Origin: CALCZU01 sp964396165
Lineage (GTDB): Bacteria; Bdellovibrionota; FAC87; UBA2466
Assembly: GCA_964396165.1 (NCBI GenBank)
Contig: CAYNEF010000014.1
Location: 1-64,000, forward strand
Direction: 5' to 3'
Length of the DNA: 64,000 nucleotides
Shown here: positions 16,672-26,299 of the stretch, one piece after another
Layout of the letters: each line of letters opens with the position of its first letter
How positions within the stretch are numbered: the stretch's first letter is position 1
The notes under the pieces: model-generated
Told to the model about the DNA's origin: nothing
What the model saw: the letters and a program-made list of their open reading frames with translations, nothing else
Databases searched by the model: none
Program-made: the position numbers and the translations under genes

Positions 16672-17580
16672 TTAAGCGGCAGATTTGACGACAGTTTTGT
16701 TACGGCCAGTTTCTTTGGCTTCGTACAAGTGTTCGTCTGCTCGGTGGATGAGATCTTCTGACGTATCGAAGTTAGTGCCTTCTAAAGTTGCAATACCTAC
16801 ACTGATAGTTACTTTGATAGCCTGATCTTTGAATGAGAAGGTTTCGGATTCTACCGATTTTCTTACACGTTCTGCGATCTGTGCAGCGCTTGTGCCTTTT
16901 ACGCCTCTTAAAATAACGGCAAACTCCTCGCCCCCGTAACGGCAAGCGACGTTTTCGAGTCGTAGGTTCTTATGAAGAATCTGTCCGATATTTCTAAGAA
17001 CAGCATCGCCTCCTAAGTGTCCGTAGGTGTCGTTGATTTTTTTGAAGTGATCGATGTCAAACATCATGAGACTTAAGGGCTCGTTGGAACGTCTACAGGA
17101 ACTAAACTCTCTGGAGAGTACGTCATTGAAGTACTTTCTGTTATAAAGGCTTGTCAGCTCATCCAGATTTGCAGAGCGGAAATTTCTTTGTCTTGTTTCA
17201 AAGTCCTCAGCATCCAGTAATTGAATCTTAAAGTGCGCTCTAGTGCCAATGAGAATTTTGTCATTTTCTTTGAGTTCTACTTCCAAAACTTTTTTGCCAT
17301 TTACAAACACGCCGTTTGTACTGCCCAAATCTTTGATGGTGATTTTGTCTTCACTCGTGCAAGAGATTTCTGCATGCACACGGGAAACGTGTGGATCTTC
17401 TATGATGATTTCGCACGGTTTTTCGCGGCCGATTTTAAAGATGTGGCCAGTGAGTTTATAAGCCAGATCTGTTTCTCTTCCTCCTACTGGTATCAAGTAG
17501 GGCTCGGGATGAGCTGGAGTAGAAGGCTCGACCTTGGTGGACACAATAACTGTTTTCTCGTTTTTATCTTCGTCTGACAT
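16672..17580 (-). CDS. FHA-GGDEF diguanylate cyclase, DgcB-like
   Basis: With the ATG at 17580 the protein has 302 residues. A Thr/Ser-containing tail (KTVIVSTK, about 9-16) leads into an FHA domain (about 40-120) with the phosphothreonine-binding residues in GRE (51-53), SRVH (66-69) and STNG (87-90). A GGDEF domain follows, with DIDHFKKIND near 175-184 and GGEEF at 216-220. It should make cyclic di-GMP. The architecture is that of Bdellovibrio DgcB, a cyclase needed for predation whose FHA domain senses its own phosphorylated tail. The inhibitory I-site RxxD is RLEN here (207-210), so product inhibition is probably lost. The frame stays open to 17694; the start is uncertain. Confidence 0.85.
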   Translation of the reverse strand: MSDEDKNEKTVIVSTKVEPSTPAHPEPYLIPVGGRETDLAYKLTGHIFKIGREKPCEIIIEDPHVSRVHAEISCTSEDKITIKDLGSTNGVFVNGKKVLEVELKENDKILIGTRAHFKIQLLDAEDFETRQRNFRSANLDELTSLYNRKYFNDVLSREFSSCRRSNEPLSLMMFDIDHFKKINDTYGHLGGDAVLRNIGQILHKNLRLENVACRYGGEEFAVILRGVKGTSAAQIAERVRKSVESETFSFKDQAIKVTISVGIATLEGTNFDTSEDLIHRADEHLYEAKETGRNKTVVKSAA

Positions 17581-17729
17581 GCTCTTCTTATCGTCATAAT
17601 GGTGAGAAGCTTTGAGAGAAGTGACACGTCGAGTAAGTTTGTGCGGTTGGTCAAAAATAAAATTCATTGATTCAACTACTTCTGTATGACACAATTTTTA
17701 GGTTATTGAAGACTTACCGGGGGATCTAA

Positions 17730-17978
17730 ATGGCAGCTGAACCTACACTAAAAGAACTCGTAGAATGCATGATCCGAGCGCTTGTCGATCTTCCCGAAGA
17801 AGTAAAAATTTCCGAAATCAAAGGTGAGCAAACAACTGTGTTCGAGCTCGTCTGTGCAAAGACTGATTTAGGAAAAGTCATTGGCAAGCAGGGAAAAACT
17901 GCAAAAGCTCTTCGTACTATTCTTACAGCGGCCTCAACAAAGCTTCGCAAACGTTCTGTTCTTGAAATTGTGGAATAA
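17730..17978 (+). CDS. khpA: KH-domain RNA-binding protein KhpA
   Basis: The 82-residue protein is a single type II KH domain with the GxxG loop GKQGKTAKALRTIL (about 53-66). Length and sequence match KhpA (YlqC), a small RNA-binding protein that often pairs with KhpB and affects cell elongation. In many genomes it sits beside rpsP, but here it stands alone. GGGGGAT serves as a strong Shine-Dalgarno. It ends 2 bp before the convergent giant lipoprotein gene. Confidence 0.9.
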   Translation: MAAEPTLKELVECMIRALVDLPEEVKISEIKGEQTTVFELVCAKTDLGKVIGKQGKTAKALRTILTAASTKLRKRSVLEIVE

Positions 17979-17980
17979 AA

Positions 17981-20900
17981 TTAATCGAAGTAGGTAATCA
18001 CACCTGTCTTGATGGTGCTCCATCCGCCTGCAGCAAAAGCTTGCTCGTCATTCGCATCGACAAATGAGCCCTTGGTAAATCCAACACCACTATCCGTATT
18101 ATTACCCACTTTTTTCGAACCCCAATTTGCGCTGACTCCTGTCCAATTGCTTGTGGCTATCGAGCTGCACGTTGCCCAGTTATTGATACAAGTTTTTGTC
18201 GTGATTTTACTGCTGTTTGTACTATCCTGATAGGCAAGACTAAATCCGTTTGAGAGCATTCCGAGCCATGGACCTGTCGTATATCCATCTGCACTCATTC
18301 CTGAGGGAAGCGTGACTTCCGTCGTTGTGAAATTGGTAAATACTCCACCTGATACCGCACCACAATTTACGAGTGTCGGATCACAAGAAGCATAAGCCCA
18401 TTTGCCCATCGATCTTTCAACCCCTGCCATTTGAATTGTATTGCCGATGTTAAATAACCCTGTTCCTTGTCCCGTGACTTCACCCGTTTGCGTGCTGATG
18501 AGTTTTCCCGCAGTGTAATCACTACTCGAAGTGCAAGCACTTGTAGGAGGGCAGTACCATAGAAAAGAACTGGAGAAACTGGGTGCTGCTACCCACATGC
18601 CGCCATTCACATCAAAATGCGTAAAGCCTTGTGCATTGCCGGCGCCCACACCGAAATAAACATTTGTCCAATCGGATGTGGAAATACAACCGGTAGAAAG
18701 CGTACACAAGTGCACTGCAAAGTTTGTTGTACGTGTGATTACAAGTTTTGATTCATCTTGCGAAACTGTGAGAGATGAACCAATTCCGCTATTGCCATTT
18801 GTCAGAATGATGCTCGTCCAATTAGCTGCGATTTGGCACGAACTTGTACATTTACTCACACGAATATTCCATGCGCTTCCATCCCACGTTTCAGTGGTAG
18901 AGAAAATGGTGCCATTCGAAAGAACTACAAGTCCATTCCCTGTCTGATAACCGTGACCACCTGTTGCACTATCTTGTCCGAGTAAAATCGGAAACCAGTG
19001 ATAGCCGGTATAAACAAAAGCACAGGAATACCCACCACCAGTAAAACTTCCGGTAGAGCCAGAACCTGCTACGATAATGTCTCCGTTGTTTTGATTATAA
19101 ACAAGTTTACGAGACCATTTAAGACAGTGTTCTGCGTTGAGGCTAGTTGCACCATAAGTAAGATCTCCTGAGTTCATGAAAGTTTCGACATTACCAAGAG
19201 TTCGAATCGTAACTCGTCCACTTCCTGCAGGAGAACTGCATGATACGTTGTAAATGGTGTTCGGTGACAAGCCGCTTACCTGGTACCAATCGCTTCCTTT
19301 ATCACTGACTGCAACAGCATTTCCATTTGCGGTACACGTAGGTACGGCTCCGTAGGTTCCTTTAATTCTAAAAACGCTTCGACCATAAAAACCTGTAGTA
19401 CTTGAAACCGTATCTACAGAATAAGTGAATGCATTGGAAAGTGTCGCAGACTGATTATCCGAATTAGTGACTGTTAAATCAGTTAATCCTGCAGCATGTG
19501 CTCCTGCAAAACACGTAATCGATGTGGAACTGACTCGCGTCACAAAATTACAAGAGCTGCCACTTAATGCAGCAGAGATTCCTGAGAGAAACCCCGTGCC
19601 GGTGATAGTGACATACGTACCGCCTGCAGTGGTCCCCGTTGAAGTGGAGATTGCAGAAACTGTCGGGGCAGGTTGATACGTGTATGCTGAGGCTAGTGAT
19701 CCACTTTGGTTATCTGAATTCGTGACTGTAATTGTATAAGCACCCGCACTTTTTGCTGCAAGTGTACAAGTCATACTCGTGGAACTTCCTACGCTAGGAG
19801 AAGTACATGCTGTGCCTCCGACTGTGACAGTCGCGCCGGAAACAAAACCTGTTCCGGTAAGGGTGATCGTATTGCCGCCTGCTAGAGCACCTGCATTGGG
19901 ACTGACGCTTGTGACAGTCGGTGCGGCACGGTACGTGTAAAGTCCTGTGCCTGTTCCAGATTGGCTATCAACATTCGTGACAACAATATCAGTTGCTGCA
20001 GCAGCGTGGGCGCCCGTCGTACACGTCATCGTTGTTGCACTTGTGACATTCGGATTTGTACACACGACACCACCCACAGTGACTGTTGCGTAGGATAAAA
20101 ATCCGCTCCCTGTAATAGTAATGGCGGTGCTTCCTGCAAGTGCACCTCCTGTGGGACTCACACTGGTGACAGAAGGAGCAGCTTGGTAGGTGTACACACC
20201 TGATCCAGTTCCACTTTGTGTGTCGGTGTTTGTAACGACAACATCAATGTTGCCTGCAACGTGCAGCGGTGTTGTGCAGGTGAGAATCTCAGAGTTCTTT
20301 ACACTCACTGAAGTACACGCTGTTCCTCCGAACAACACAGTAGCTCCACTGGTAAAGCCGCTTCCTAAAACCTGGACACTAGTTCCTCCTGCCAATGCGC
20401 CTGCACTGGGTGTCACGCCAAAGACTTGCGGTGCGTTTTGGTAAGTAAAAGCACTTGGTAATGTTCCGGTTTGTGAATCTAAGTTTGTAACTGTGACTGT
20501 TGTGGCGTCGCCAAGACCCGGTGGAGTGTATGCGCCACCGGTGTTTAAACTAGTACTGCCATCCGTTCCACCAAACACGAGCATTTTTGATCCCGTCCAA
20601 ATTGCCGTGTGCCCTTGCCGTATACTTGGGACATTATTCGTTGCTGTATTGCTCCAGCTATTTGTTGTTGGGTCATATTGACCGCCAGTATTTAAATTAC
20701 TACTTCCATCCCATCCCCCAAAAGCAATCATTTTTGTGCCAGTCCAGATTGCTGTATGCGAATGTCGGATACTGGGTGCGTTACTAGCTGCAGTCGGACT
20801 CCAACTATTTGCTATGGGATCATATTGTCCTCCTGTATTTAGTTTGCTTCCGTTAAATCCTCCAAAAACGACCATTTTCGAGCCGGTCCATACAGCTGTG

Positions 20901-22729
20901 TGATAGTTACGGCCACTTGGAACATTAGTTGTAGATGTCGCAACCCAGCTATTTGCAATCGGATCATACTGTCCACCAGTATTCAAATAACCGCTACCGC
21001 TACTTCCTCCAAAAACAATCATTTTGGAACCGGTCCAAATAGCGGTGTGCAAATCACGAACACTCGGAACATTAGTTGTAGATGTCGCTGACCAGCTATT
21101 TGCAGTCGGATCATATTGGCCTCCAGTATTTAGACTGCTTCCATCCCATCCCCCAAAGATGAGCATTTTTGCGCCCGTCCAGATTGCCGTATGAAATTCT
21201 CTAACGCTTGGTGCGCTACTCGTAGTTGTAGCCACCCAACTATTTGCTATGGGATCATATTGTCCACCTGTATTTAAATAACTGCTTCCATTGGTTCCCC
21301 CAAAAACGATCATTTTTGTTCCGGTCCAGATAGCAGGGAAAAAATAGCGAGAACTCGGAGCGCTACTTGTTGCGGTTGAAGTCCAGCTATCCGTTACAGG
21401 ATCATATTGACCTCCTGTTGTCATCGCAGGCCCCCCGAAGATGATCATTTTAGAACCTGTCCATACAGCAGTATGAGCCGAACGACGAGCGGGGGCGTTA
21501 CTCGTGGTTGTCACAGTCCACGCTTCGCCTAAACTTGCGTGGCTTGAAGTTGTGCAAGTAAGTTGAGTTGGGGAATTTACTACAACGCTACTACAGCTTG
21601 CCCCTCCAATACTTACAGAAATTCCGTTGATAAATCCTGTACCGGTTACAGTGATAGTATTTCCGCCAGCGACGGCACCAGAGTTTTGACTAAGGCTTGT
21701 GACAGTAGGGGCTGGGACATAGGTATATAAATTCGAAGCTGTCCCACTCTGCGTATCGGTGTTCGTTACAACAATTGTGGCTGCTCCAGCCGCATGCCCG
21801 CCAGTCGTGCACGTTGCTGTTGTCGAGGAAACTACATTGACTGAGGTGCAATTGATTTCTCCGACAGTAACTGTCATACCGCTGATAAATCCGCTTCCCG
21901 TGAGCGTGAGCAATGTCCCTCCTGCTAATGCGCCGAAAGAAGGACTAACAGAAGTGACAACCGGAAGTGGCGGGTAATAAAAACTATTGCTCAAAGTAGT
22001 CTTTTTTCCATCCGTATTTGTAACTACGATATCGACGTTGCCTGCAGAATGCGCGGGGACGGTACATGTAATCGTGCCAGAAGAGAGAGACGTGATTGCA
22101 CAAGATTTTCCGTCAATTTTAACAGTCGCGCCATCAAAATATTGCGTGCCCGACAGAGTGATAGAAGAACCTCCTACTTGAGCCGCGTACAGGGGAGTGA
22201 CAGTGTTAATAGTGGGGGCGGAGTACCCTTTGCCGATAAATGTCTTTTCCAAGACGCGGCTGCGTTTGCCATTATTATAAATCAGTCTGTAAGTTGTCTG
22301 TGCATTGCCTATCGCGCTCGGGCTAAAGGAAACTGAGATCGTACATTTTTCTTTAGGAGCAATTACTTTGCTGCATGTGCCTTCATTGCCTGGGAAACTG
22401 CCGCTAGTGTAAGAAAAAGGTATTTGCAGCTGAGGGGCTGAAGTAATTTTTGCGTCCAGATCTCCGGTATTGGTAAGCGTAAAGTGGATTGTATTAATCG
22501 ACTCTATGGCTGTGTCTGGAAAAGTATAACTGTCACTATCCGTATCGATGTCTGCAGCACTAGCTTGTACTTCACTGCTTGTCAGTACGATGGTCGCAGA
22601 TTTTGTGGCCGTGCTTTCAGAAGAGGGGTTTTCAGTTGTGTCGCTTTTAGGAGCTTCAAGACACGCGGGCATGACTACGCAAAGAAGCAAGCAAATCCCA
22701 AATTGAATGATTTGATTCAGTCGGAGCAC
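17981..22729 (-). CDS. Giant surface lipoprotein with IPT repeats and nested kelch propeller
   Basis: The 1582-residue protein starts at GTG 22729 with a lipoprotein-type signal (LLCVVMPAC, Cys23). An ASH-like beta domain follows (about 75-165, FTLTNTGDLDAKI), then IPT/TIG domains, each starting like APTVTSVSP and carrying a GSGF or GTGF turn. I count seven. The third is split: after CTTSSHASLGEA the sequence runs through seven kelch repeats (HTAIWTGSKMIVFGG type) and resumes at GLGDATTVTVTN. The last about 390 residues are a unique Cys-containing domain. IPT and kelch folds bind proteins or sugars, so an adhesin-like role outside the cell is plausible but unproven. Strong internal repetition makes it prone to recombination. 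Confidence 0.85.
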   Translation of the reverse strand: MLRLNQIIQFGICLLLCVVMPACLEAPKSDTTENPSSESTATKSATIVLTSSEVQASAADIDTDSDSYTFPDTAIESINTIHFTLTNTGDLDAKITSAPQLQIPFSYTSGSFPGNEGTCSKVIAPKEKCTISVSFSPSAIGNAQTTYRLIYNNGKRSRVLEKTFIGKGYSAPTINTVTPLYAAQVGGSSITLSGTQYFDGATVKIDGKSCAITSLSSGTITCTVPAHSAGNVDIVVTNTDGKKTTLSNSFYYPPLPVVTSVSPSFGALAGGTLLTLTGSGFISGMTVTVGEINCTSVNVVSSTTATCTTGGHAAGAATIVVTNTDTQSGTASNLYTYVPAPTVTSLSQNSGAVAGGNTITVTGTGFINGISVSIGGASCSSVVVNSPTQLTCTTSSHASLGEAWTVTTTSNAPARRSAHTAVWTGSKMIIFGGPAMTTGGQYDPVTDSWTSTATSSAPSSRYFFPAIWTGTKMIVFGGTNGSSYLNTGGQYDPIANSWVATTTSSAPSVREFHTAIWTGAKMLIFGGWDGSSLNTGGQYDPTANSWSATSTTNVPSVRDLHTAIWTGSKMIVFGGSSGSGYLNTGGQYDPIANSWVATSTTNVPSGRNYHTAVWTGSKMVVFGGFNGSKLNTGGQYDPIANSWSPTAASNAPSIRHSHTAIWTGTKMIAFGGWDGSSNLNTGGQYDPTTNSWSNTATNNVPSIRQGHTAIWTGSKMLVFGGTDGSTSLNTGGAYTPPGLGDATTVTVTNLDSQTGTLPSAFTYQNAPQVFGVTPSAGALAGGTSVQVLGSGFTSGATVLFGGTACTSVSVKNSEILTCTTPLHVAGNIDVVVTNTDTQSGTGSGVYTYQAAPSVTSVSPTGGALAGSTAITITGSGFLSYATVTVGGVVCTNPNVTSATTMTCTTGAHAAAATDIVVTNVDSQSGTGTGLYTYRAAPTVTSVSPNAGALAGGNTITLTGTGFVSGATVTVGGTACTSPSVGSSTSMTCTLAAKSAGAYTITVTNSDNQSGSLASAYTYQPAPTVSAISTSTGTTAGGTYVTITGTGFLSGISAALSGSSCNFVTRVSSTSITCFAGAHAAGLTDLTVTNSDNQSATLSNAFTYSVDTVSSTTGFYGRSVFRIKGTYGAVPTCTANGNAVAVSDKGSDWYQVSGLSPNTIYNVSCSSPAGSGRVTIRTLGNVETFMNSGDLTYGATSLNAEHCLKWSRKLVYNQNNGDIIVAGSGSTGSFTGGGYSCAFVYTGYHWFPILLGQDSATGGHGYQTGNGLVVLSNGTIFSTTETWDGSAWNIRVSKCTSSCQIAANWTSIILTNGNSGIGSSLTVSQDESKLVITRTTNFAVHLCTLSTGCISTSDWTNVYFGVGAGNAQGFTHFDVNGGMWVAAPSFSSSFLWYCPPTSACTSSSDYTAGKLISTQTGEVTGQGTGLFNIGNTIQMAGVERSMGKWAYASCDPTLVNCGAVSGGVFTNFTTTEVTLPSGMSADGYTTGPWLGMLSNGFSLAYQDSTNSSKITTKTCINNWATCSSIATSNWTGVSANWGSKKVGNNTDSGVGFTKGSFVDANDEQAFAAGGWSTIKTGVITYFD
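20510..21525 (-). repeat. Seven tandem kelch-coding repeats (about 135-147 bp each)
   Basis: Within the lipoprotein gene, units encoding HTAIWTG, KMIVFGG, NTGGQYDP and NSW recur seven times with small changes. The first half-unit (WTVTTTSNAPA) would complete the last blade (GGAYTPPG), the velcro closure expected for a seven-bladed propeller. Units are similar at the DNA level, so they probably arose by recent duplication. Confidence 0.85.
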
Positions 22730-22745
22730 TCAACGTCCCTCTAAA

Positions 22746-22765
22746 CTTAAATTGTATAATTTAAG
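22746..22765 (-). promoter_or_regulatory. AT-rich inverted repeat and -10 box of the lipoprotein gene
   Basis: CTTAAATT-GTAT-AATTTAAG is a perfect inverted repeat with 8-bp arms, 16 bases upstream of the GTG start. It contains TATACAAT-like sequence on the minus strand and may hold the -10 box and an operator. The link to this gene rests on position only. Confidence 0.4.
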
Positions 22766-22817
22766 CGTGAAGGAATTATGCTCTGTGAAGATTATGTTGT
22801 GAGCTTCACAATTGGTC

Positions 22818-23558
22818 TTATTCGCAGAGAGCGCGCACCATTTCGCGATTGAGAAGGGCAATGTTCTCTAATTTGATTTCCTTAGGACAAGCGGCTTCGC
22901 ATGCGCCCGTGTTGGAGCAGGAACCGAAACCTTCTTCATCCATTTTGGCTACCATGTTGCGTACGCGCATTTTGCGTTCAGGTTGGCCTTGTGGAAGGTA
23001 AGCAAACTGCGCCACTTTTGCAGAAACAAAGAGCATTGCCGAGCTGTTTTTGCAAGAAGCCACACAAGCTCCGCATCCGATACAAGCAGCAGCGTCCATT
23101 GCTTTCTCTGCGTTGTCTTTGGGAATTAAGATTGCATTGGCTTCTACCGCATTGCCTGTATTGACGGAAACAAATCCGCCAGCTGCCATGATGCGATCGA
23201 ATGCTTTTCTATCTGTTGCAAGATCTTTGATGATCGGAAAAGCTTTAGCGCGCCACGGTTCAATGACAATCGTGTCGTTGTCTTTAAAGCGTCTCATATG
23301 TAACTGGCAAGTTGCCGTTCCCGTGTCAGGTCCGTGCGGGTTGCCGTTGATATTGAGAGAGCAGGAACCACAGATGCCTTCTCGGCAATCGTGATCAAAC
23401 TCAATGGCTTCTTTGCCTTGTTCCACCAATTTTAAATTGAGAATGTCGAGCATCTCGAGAAAAGACATGTCAGGACTGACTTCATCCATGTGGTGATCTT
23501 CTAATTTGCCTTGTTCGTTCGGGCCTTTTTGACGCCAAATTTTTAAATTTAATTTCAT
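22818..23558 (-). CDS. sdhB: Succinate dehydrogenase / fumarate reductase iron-sulfur subunit
   Basis: The 246-residue protein has the plant-type [2Fe-2S] motif (CREGICGSCSLNING, about 58-71) with its fourth Cys in TATCQLH. Two C-terminal Cys clusters hold the [4Fe-4S] and [3Fe-4S] centres (CIGCGACVASCKN and CSNTGACEAACPKEI). It passes electrons from the flavoprotein SdhA to the membrane subunit SdhC. It is the last gene of sdhC-sdhA-sdhB, 11 bp behind sdhA, with an AAGGAG Shine-Dalgarno. The class resembles Bacteroidetes and Bdellovibrio SdhB. Confidence 0.95.
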   Translation of the reverse strand: MKLNLKIWRQKGPNEQGKLEDHHMDEVSPDMSFLEMLDILNLKLVEQGKEAIEFDHDCREGICGSCSLNINGNPHGPDTGTATCQLHMRRFKDNDTIVIEPWRAKAFPIIKDLATDRKAFDRIMAAGGFVSVNTGNAVEANAILIPKDNAEKAMDAAACIGCGACVASCKNSSAMLFVSAKVAQFAYLPQGQPERKMRVRNMVAKMDEEGFGSCSNTGACEAACPKEIKLENIALLNREMVRALCE

Positions 23559-23569
23559 GTTTAGGCTCC

Positions 23570-25474
23570 TTACTTGTAATTTCTTTGGGCTTGGTGAACT
23601 ACTTCAAAGGTGAGTGGCTCTTTGTGTAGCTTTGGATTTGCTCCTGTGAATTCCCATGCGGCAACGTGAGAGAAGTTTTTATCATCTCTTAATGTTTCGC
23701 CTTCGGGAGTTTGCATTTCTTCTCTGAAATGCCCACCGCACGATTCTTTTCTCTCAAGCGCGTCCACACACATCAGCTCAGCAAGTTCCATGAAGTCAGC
23801 GACGCGTCCTGCTTTTTCAAGCTCGGAATTTAAGTTCTTGGAATCTCCAGGAACTTTTAAAACACTCCAGAACTTTTCTTTTGTGGCTTTGACTTCACCG
23901 ATTGCTTTTTTAAGGCCTGCTTCATCGCGAGACATACCGCATTTGTCCCACATGATTTTCCCCAGTTCGCGGTGCAGGGCATCGGCACTTTGGTTTCCTT
24001 TATTTGTCATCATTTTAGCAATTCGGGTATCGACATCATTCTTTGTGGCGCCAAATGCTTCGTGAGTCGTTGTGACTTTAGAAAGTTTTTCGCCGCCGAT
24101 GTAATTTCCGATGCTATAGGGAGCAATGAAGTACCCATCTGCAAGACCTTGCATGAGTGCTGAAGCTCCCAGACGGTTTGCACCGTGATCCGAGAAGTTT
24201 GCTTCGCCAAGTACGAAAAGCCCCGGGATGTTACTCATCAAGTTATAATCGACCCACAAGCCGCCCATGACGTAATGTACCGCAGGGTAAATACGCATCG
24301 GGAGTTTATAGGGATTTTCATCCGTAATCTTGTCATACATTTGAAAGAGGTTACCGTATTTTTCAGCAACTGTTTTTTCGCCCAGACGCTCAATCGCTGT
24401 TTTAAAATCAAGATAGACAGCTAATTTGCTTTCGCCGACGCCTCTACCTTCATCACACATTCTTTTTGCAGCGCGAGAAGCTACGTCGCGGGGAACAAGA
24501 TTTCCGAACGCGGGGTAAATGCGTTCCAAGAAGTAATCTCTTTCTTCTTCTGGAATTTCATTTGGACGACGGGTGTCGCCTTTTGTTTTTGGTACCCAAA
24601 CGCGCCCGTCATTTCTTAAAGATTCGGACATCAGAGTAAGTTTACTCTGGTGTTCCCCGGAAACTGGAATACAAGTCGGGTGAATCTGCGTGTAACAAGG
24701 GTTTGCCATATAGGCACCGCGCTTATACGCGCGCCAGGCTGCCGTGCAGTTGGATGCTTTTGCATTAGTAGAGAGGTAGAAAACGTTTCCGTATCCACCT
24801 GAAGCTATAATGACGGCGTCTGCTACATGAGAAGTAATTTCGCCTGTGACTAAATTTCTTGCGATGATCCCACGTGCTTTGCCGTCAATTACAACGAGAT
24901 CGAGCATTTCTGTGCGTGGGAAAAGTTCAATCGTTTTTTGTCCGACTTGTCTCATCAGAGCACTGTAAGCACCGAGGAGCAACTGCTGTCCCGTTTGTCC
25001 TCTGGCATAAAAGGTACGAGATACTTGTGCGCCACCGAACGAGCGGTTGGAAAGTGTGCCGCCGTATTCACGCGCAAAGGGAACCCCTTGGGCCACACAC
25101 TGATCAATAATGTTTAAAGAAACTTGGGCAAGTCGGTAGACATTTGCTTCGCGGGCTCTGAAGTCACCACCTTTGATGGTGTCGTAGAACAAGCGCATGA
25201 CGGAATCGCCGTCATTTTGGTAAGCCTTTGCGGCATTGATTCCACCCTGAGCTGCGATGGAATGGGCACGTCTTGGGCTTTCATGAAACGTAAAAACTTT
25301 TACGTTGTATCCCATCTCTGCCATGGATGCGGCAGCGGCTCCCCCGGCAAGCCCTGTACCCACCACAATCACACTGTGTTTTCTGCGGTTAGCAGGGTTA
25401 ACGAGTTTGTTTTCGAATTTTCGTGTATCCCATTTTGTTTCAATAGGGCCACTGGGAATTTTTGAGTCAATCAT
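23570..25474 (-). CDS. sdhA: Succinate dehydrogenase / fumarate reductase flavoprotein subunit
   Basis: The 634-residue protein has the FAD-binding VVGTGLAGGAAAASMAEMG (about 36-54) and the HSIAAQGGINAA segment with the flavin-linking His (about 71-82). Active-site elements (HPTCIP, a RR-containing segment) and GEANFSDHGANRLGASALMQ near the C-terminal FAD site complete the pattern. It oxidises succinate to fumarate in the TCA cycle or runs in reverse. It lies between sdhC and sdhB with a GAGGAG Shine-Dalgarno. The length fits the B-type enzymes. Confidence 0.95.
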   Translation of the reverse strand: MIDSKIPSGPIETKWDTRKFENKLVNPANRRKHSVIVVGTGLAGGAAAASMAEMGYNVKVFTFHESPRRAHSIAAQGGINAAKAYQNDGDSVMRLFYDTIKGGDFRAREANVYRLAQVSLNIIDQCVAQGVPFAREYGGTLSNRSFGGAQVSRTFYARGQTGQQLLLGAYSALMRQVGQKTIELFPRTEMLDLVVIDGKARGIIARNLVTGEITSHVADAVIIASGGYGNVFYLSTNAKASNCTAAWRAYKRGAYMANPCYTQIHPTCIPVSGEHQSKLTLMSESLRNDGRVWVPKTKGDTRRPNEIPEEERDYFLERIYPAFGNLVPRDVASRAAKRMCDEGRGVGESKLAVYLDFKTAIERLGEKTVAEKYGNLFQMYDKITDENPYKLPMRIYPAVHYVMGGLWVDYNLMSNIPGLFVLGEANFSDHGANRLGASALMQGLADGYFIAPYSIGNYIGGEKLSKVTTTHEAFGATKNDVDTRIAKMMTNKGNQSADALHRELGKIMWDKCGMSRDEAGLKKAIGEVKATKEKFWSVLKVPGDSKNLNSELEKAGRVADFMELAELMCVDALERKESCGGHFREEMQTPEGETLRDDKNFSHVAAWEFTGANPKLHKEPLTFEVVHQAQRNYK

Positions 25475-25486
25475 GAAGAACTCCTC

Positions 25487-26149
25487 TTACTTAAAGAAGA
25501 AAAAATAAACAGGTTGAGAAATAAAACCGCCACAAACTAGTAGGGCAAAGCCCCAACCAATCTTTTTCAATGTGCAGTTTCTGACAGAACCAAGACCGAT
25601 GGTTTGAAATACGGCTGAAAACCCATGGGATAAATGGAGAAACAAAACCAACATGGAAAAGACATACCAGGCAACGATTTTGGGATCATGAAAACTTTCA
25701 GAAACCAGGCGGTACAAATCACGTACCTTTTCTCCGTGGATTTCTGTTTCGTAGTAAGTGCCGTATTTGAAGTACATTAGATGTAGTACGAGAAAGACAA
25801 AAACAAGAACCCCTGTTTGCACCATATAACGTGAAGCAAAGCGGGCATCTTTATCGCAATTGGAGGGTCTCATGCCTTTGGTTCCGCCGACAGCACATCT
25901 ATTATCCAGATTGAGCTTCAACGCGAGTAGCACATGGATAACGAGCATGATTACCAGTCCGATTTCAGCAGGAATGATAAGGGGATTATTAATCATGGCG
26001 TGTCCGTACTTGTTGTAGGCGTCTGCCCCAACCAGTAACAACATATTTCCTGACATGTGCATGAGTACGAAGCCGGAAAGTCCCAGGCCTGTAAGACCTA
26101 CTAGGAATTTTTTCCCGACAGAAGAACAGATGAAATTCTTAAGTTGCAT
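25487..26149 (-). CDS. sdhC: Succinate dehydrogenase cytochrome b558 subunit
   Basis: The 220-residue protein has five predicted membrane helices. Candidate haem-ligating His residues stand in LMHMSGN (His31), MLVIHVLLA, FLVLHLMYF and FLHLSHGF, enough for two b haems. A single five-helix anchor and no sdhD is the B-type layout seen in Wolinella, Bacillus and Bacteroidetes, which use menaquinone. It is the first gene of the sdhCAB operon, with a GGAGAGG Shine-Dalgarno. The 150 bp upstream contain an ACAGAG/CTCTGT inverted repeat near 26187-26208 but no clear promoter. Confidence 0.9.
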   Translation of the reverse strand: MQLKNFICSSVGKKFLVGLTGLGLSGFVLMHMSGNMLLLVGADAYNKYGHAMINNPLIIPAEIGLVIMLVIHVLLALKLNLDNRCAVGGTKGMRPSNCDKDARFASRYMVQTGVLVFVFLVLHLMYFKYGTYYETEIHGEKVRDLYRLVSESFHDPKIVAWYVFSMLVLFLHLSHGFSAVFQTIGLGSVRNCTLKKIGWGFALLVCGGFISQPVYFFFFK

Positions 26150-26299
26150 TTAACCTCTCCGACGTTCAATTCAAAGTATGAAATTACAGAGGATTTTCTA
26201 CTCTGTCACATGAAAAGGTGAGTGCTGCGGCGTATAAATTGTTCTTTTGAAAAGAAACGATGGGCTGCTTTTTCCCATTCTCCGTGCTAGTTTGCCCCG

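Noticed and set aside
20510..21525. Tandem repeats as a CRISPR array
   Set aside because: The units are coding, about 140 bp, variable, and without regular 28-37 bp repeats and unique spacers; they encode kelch blades.
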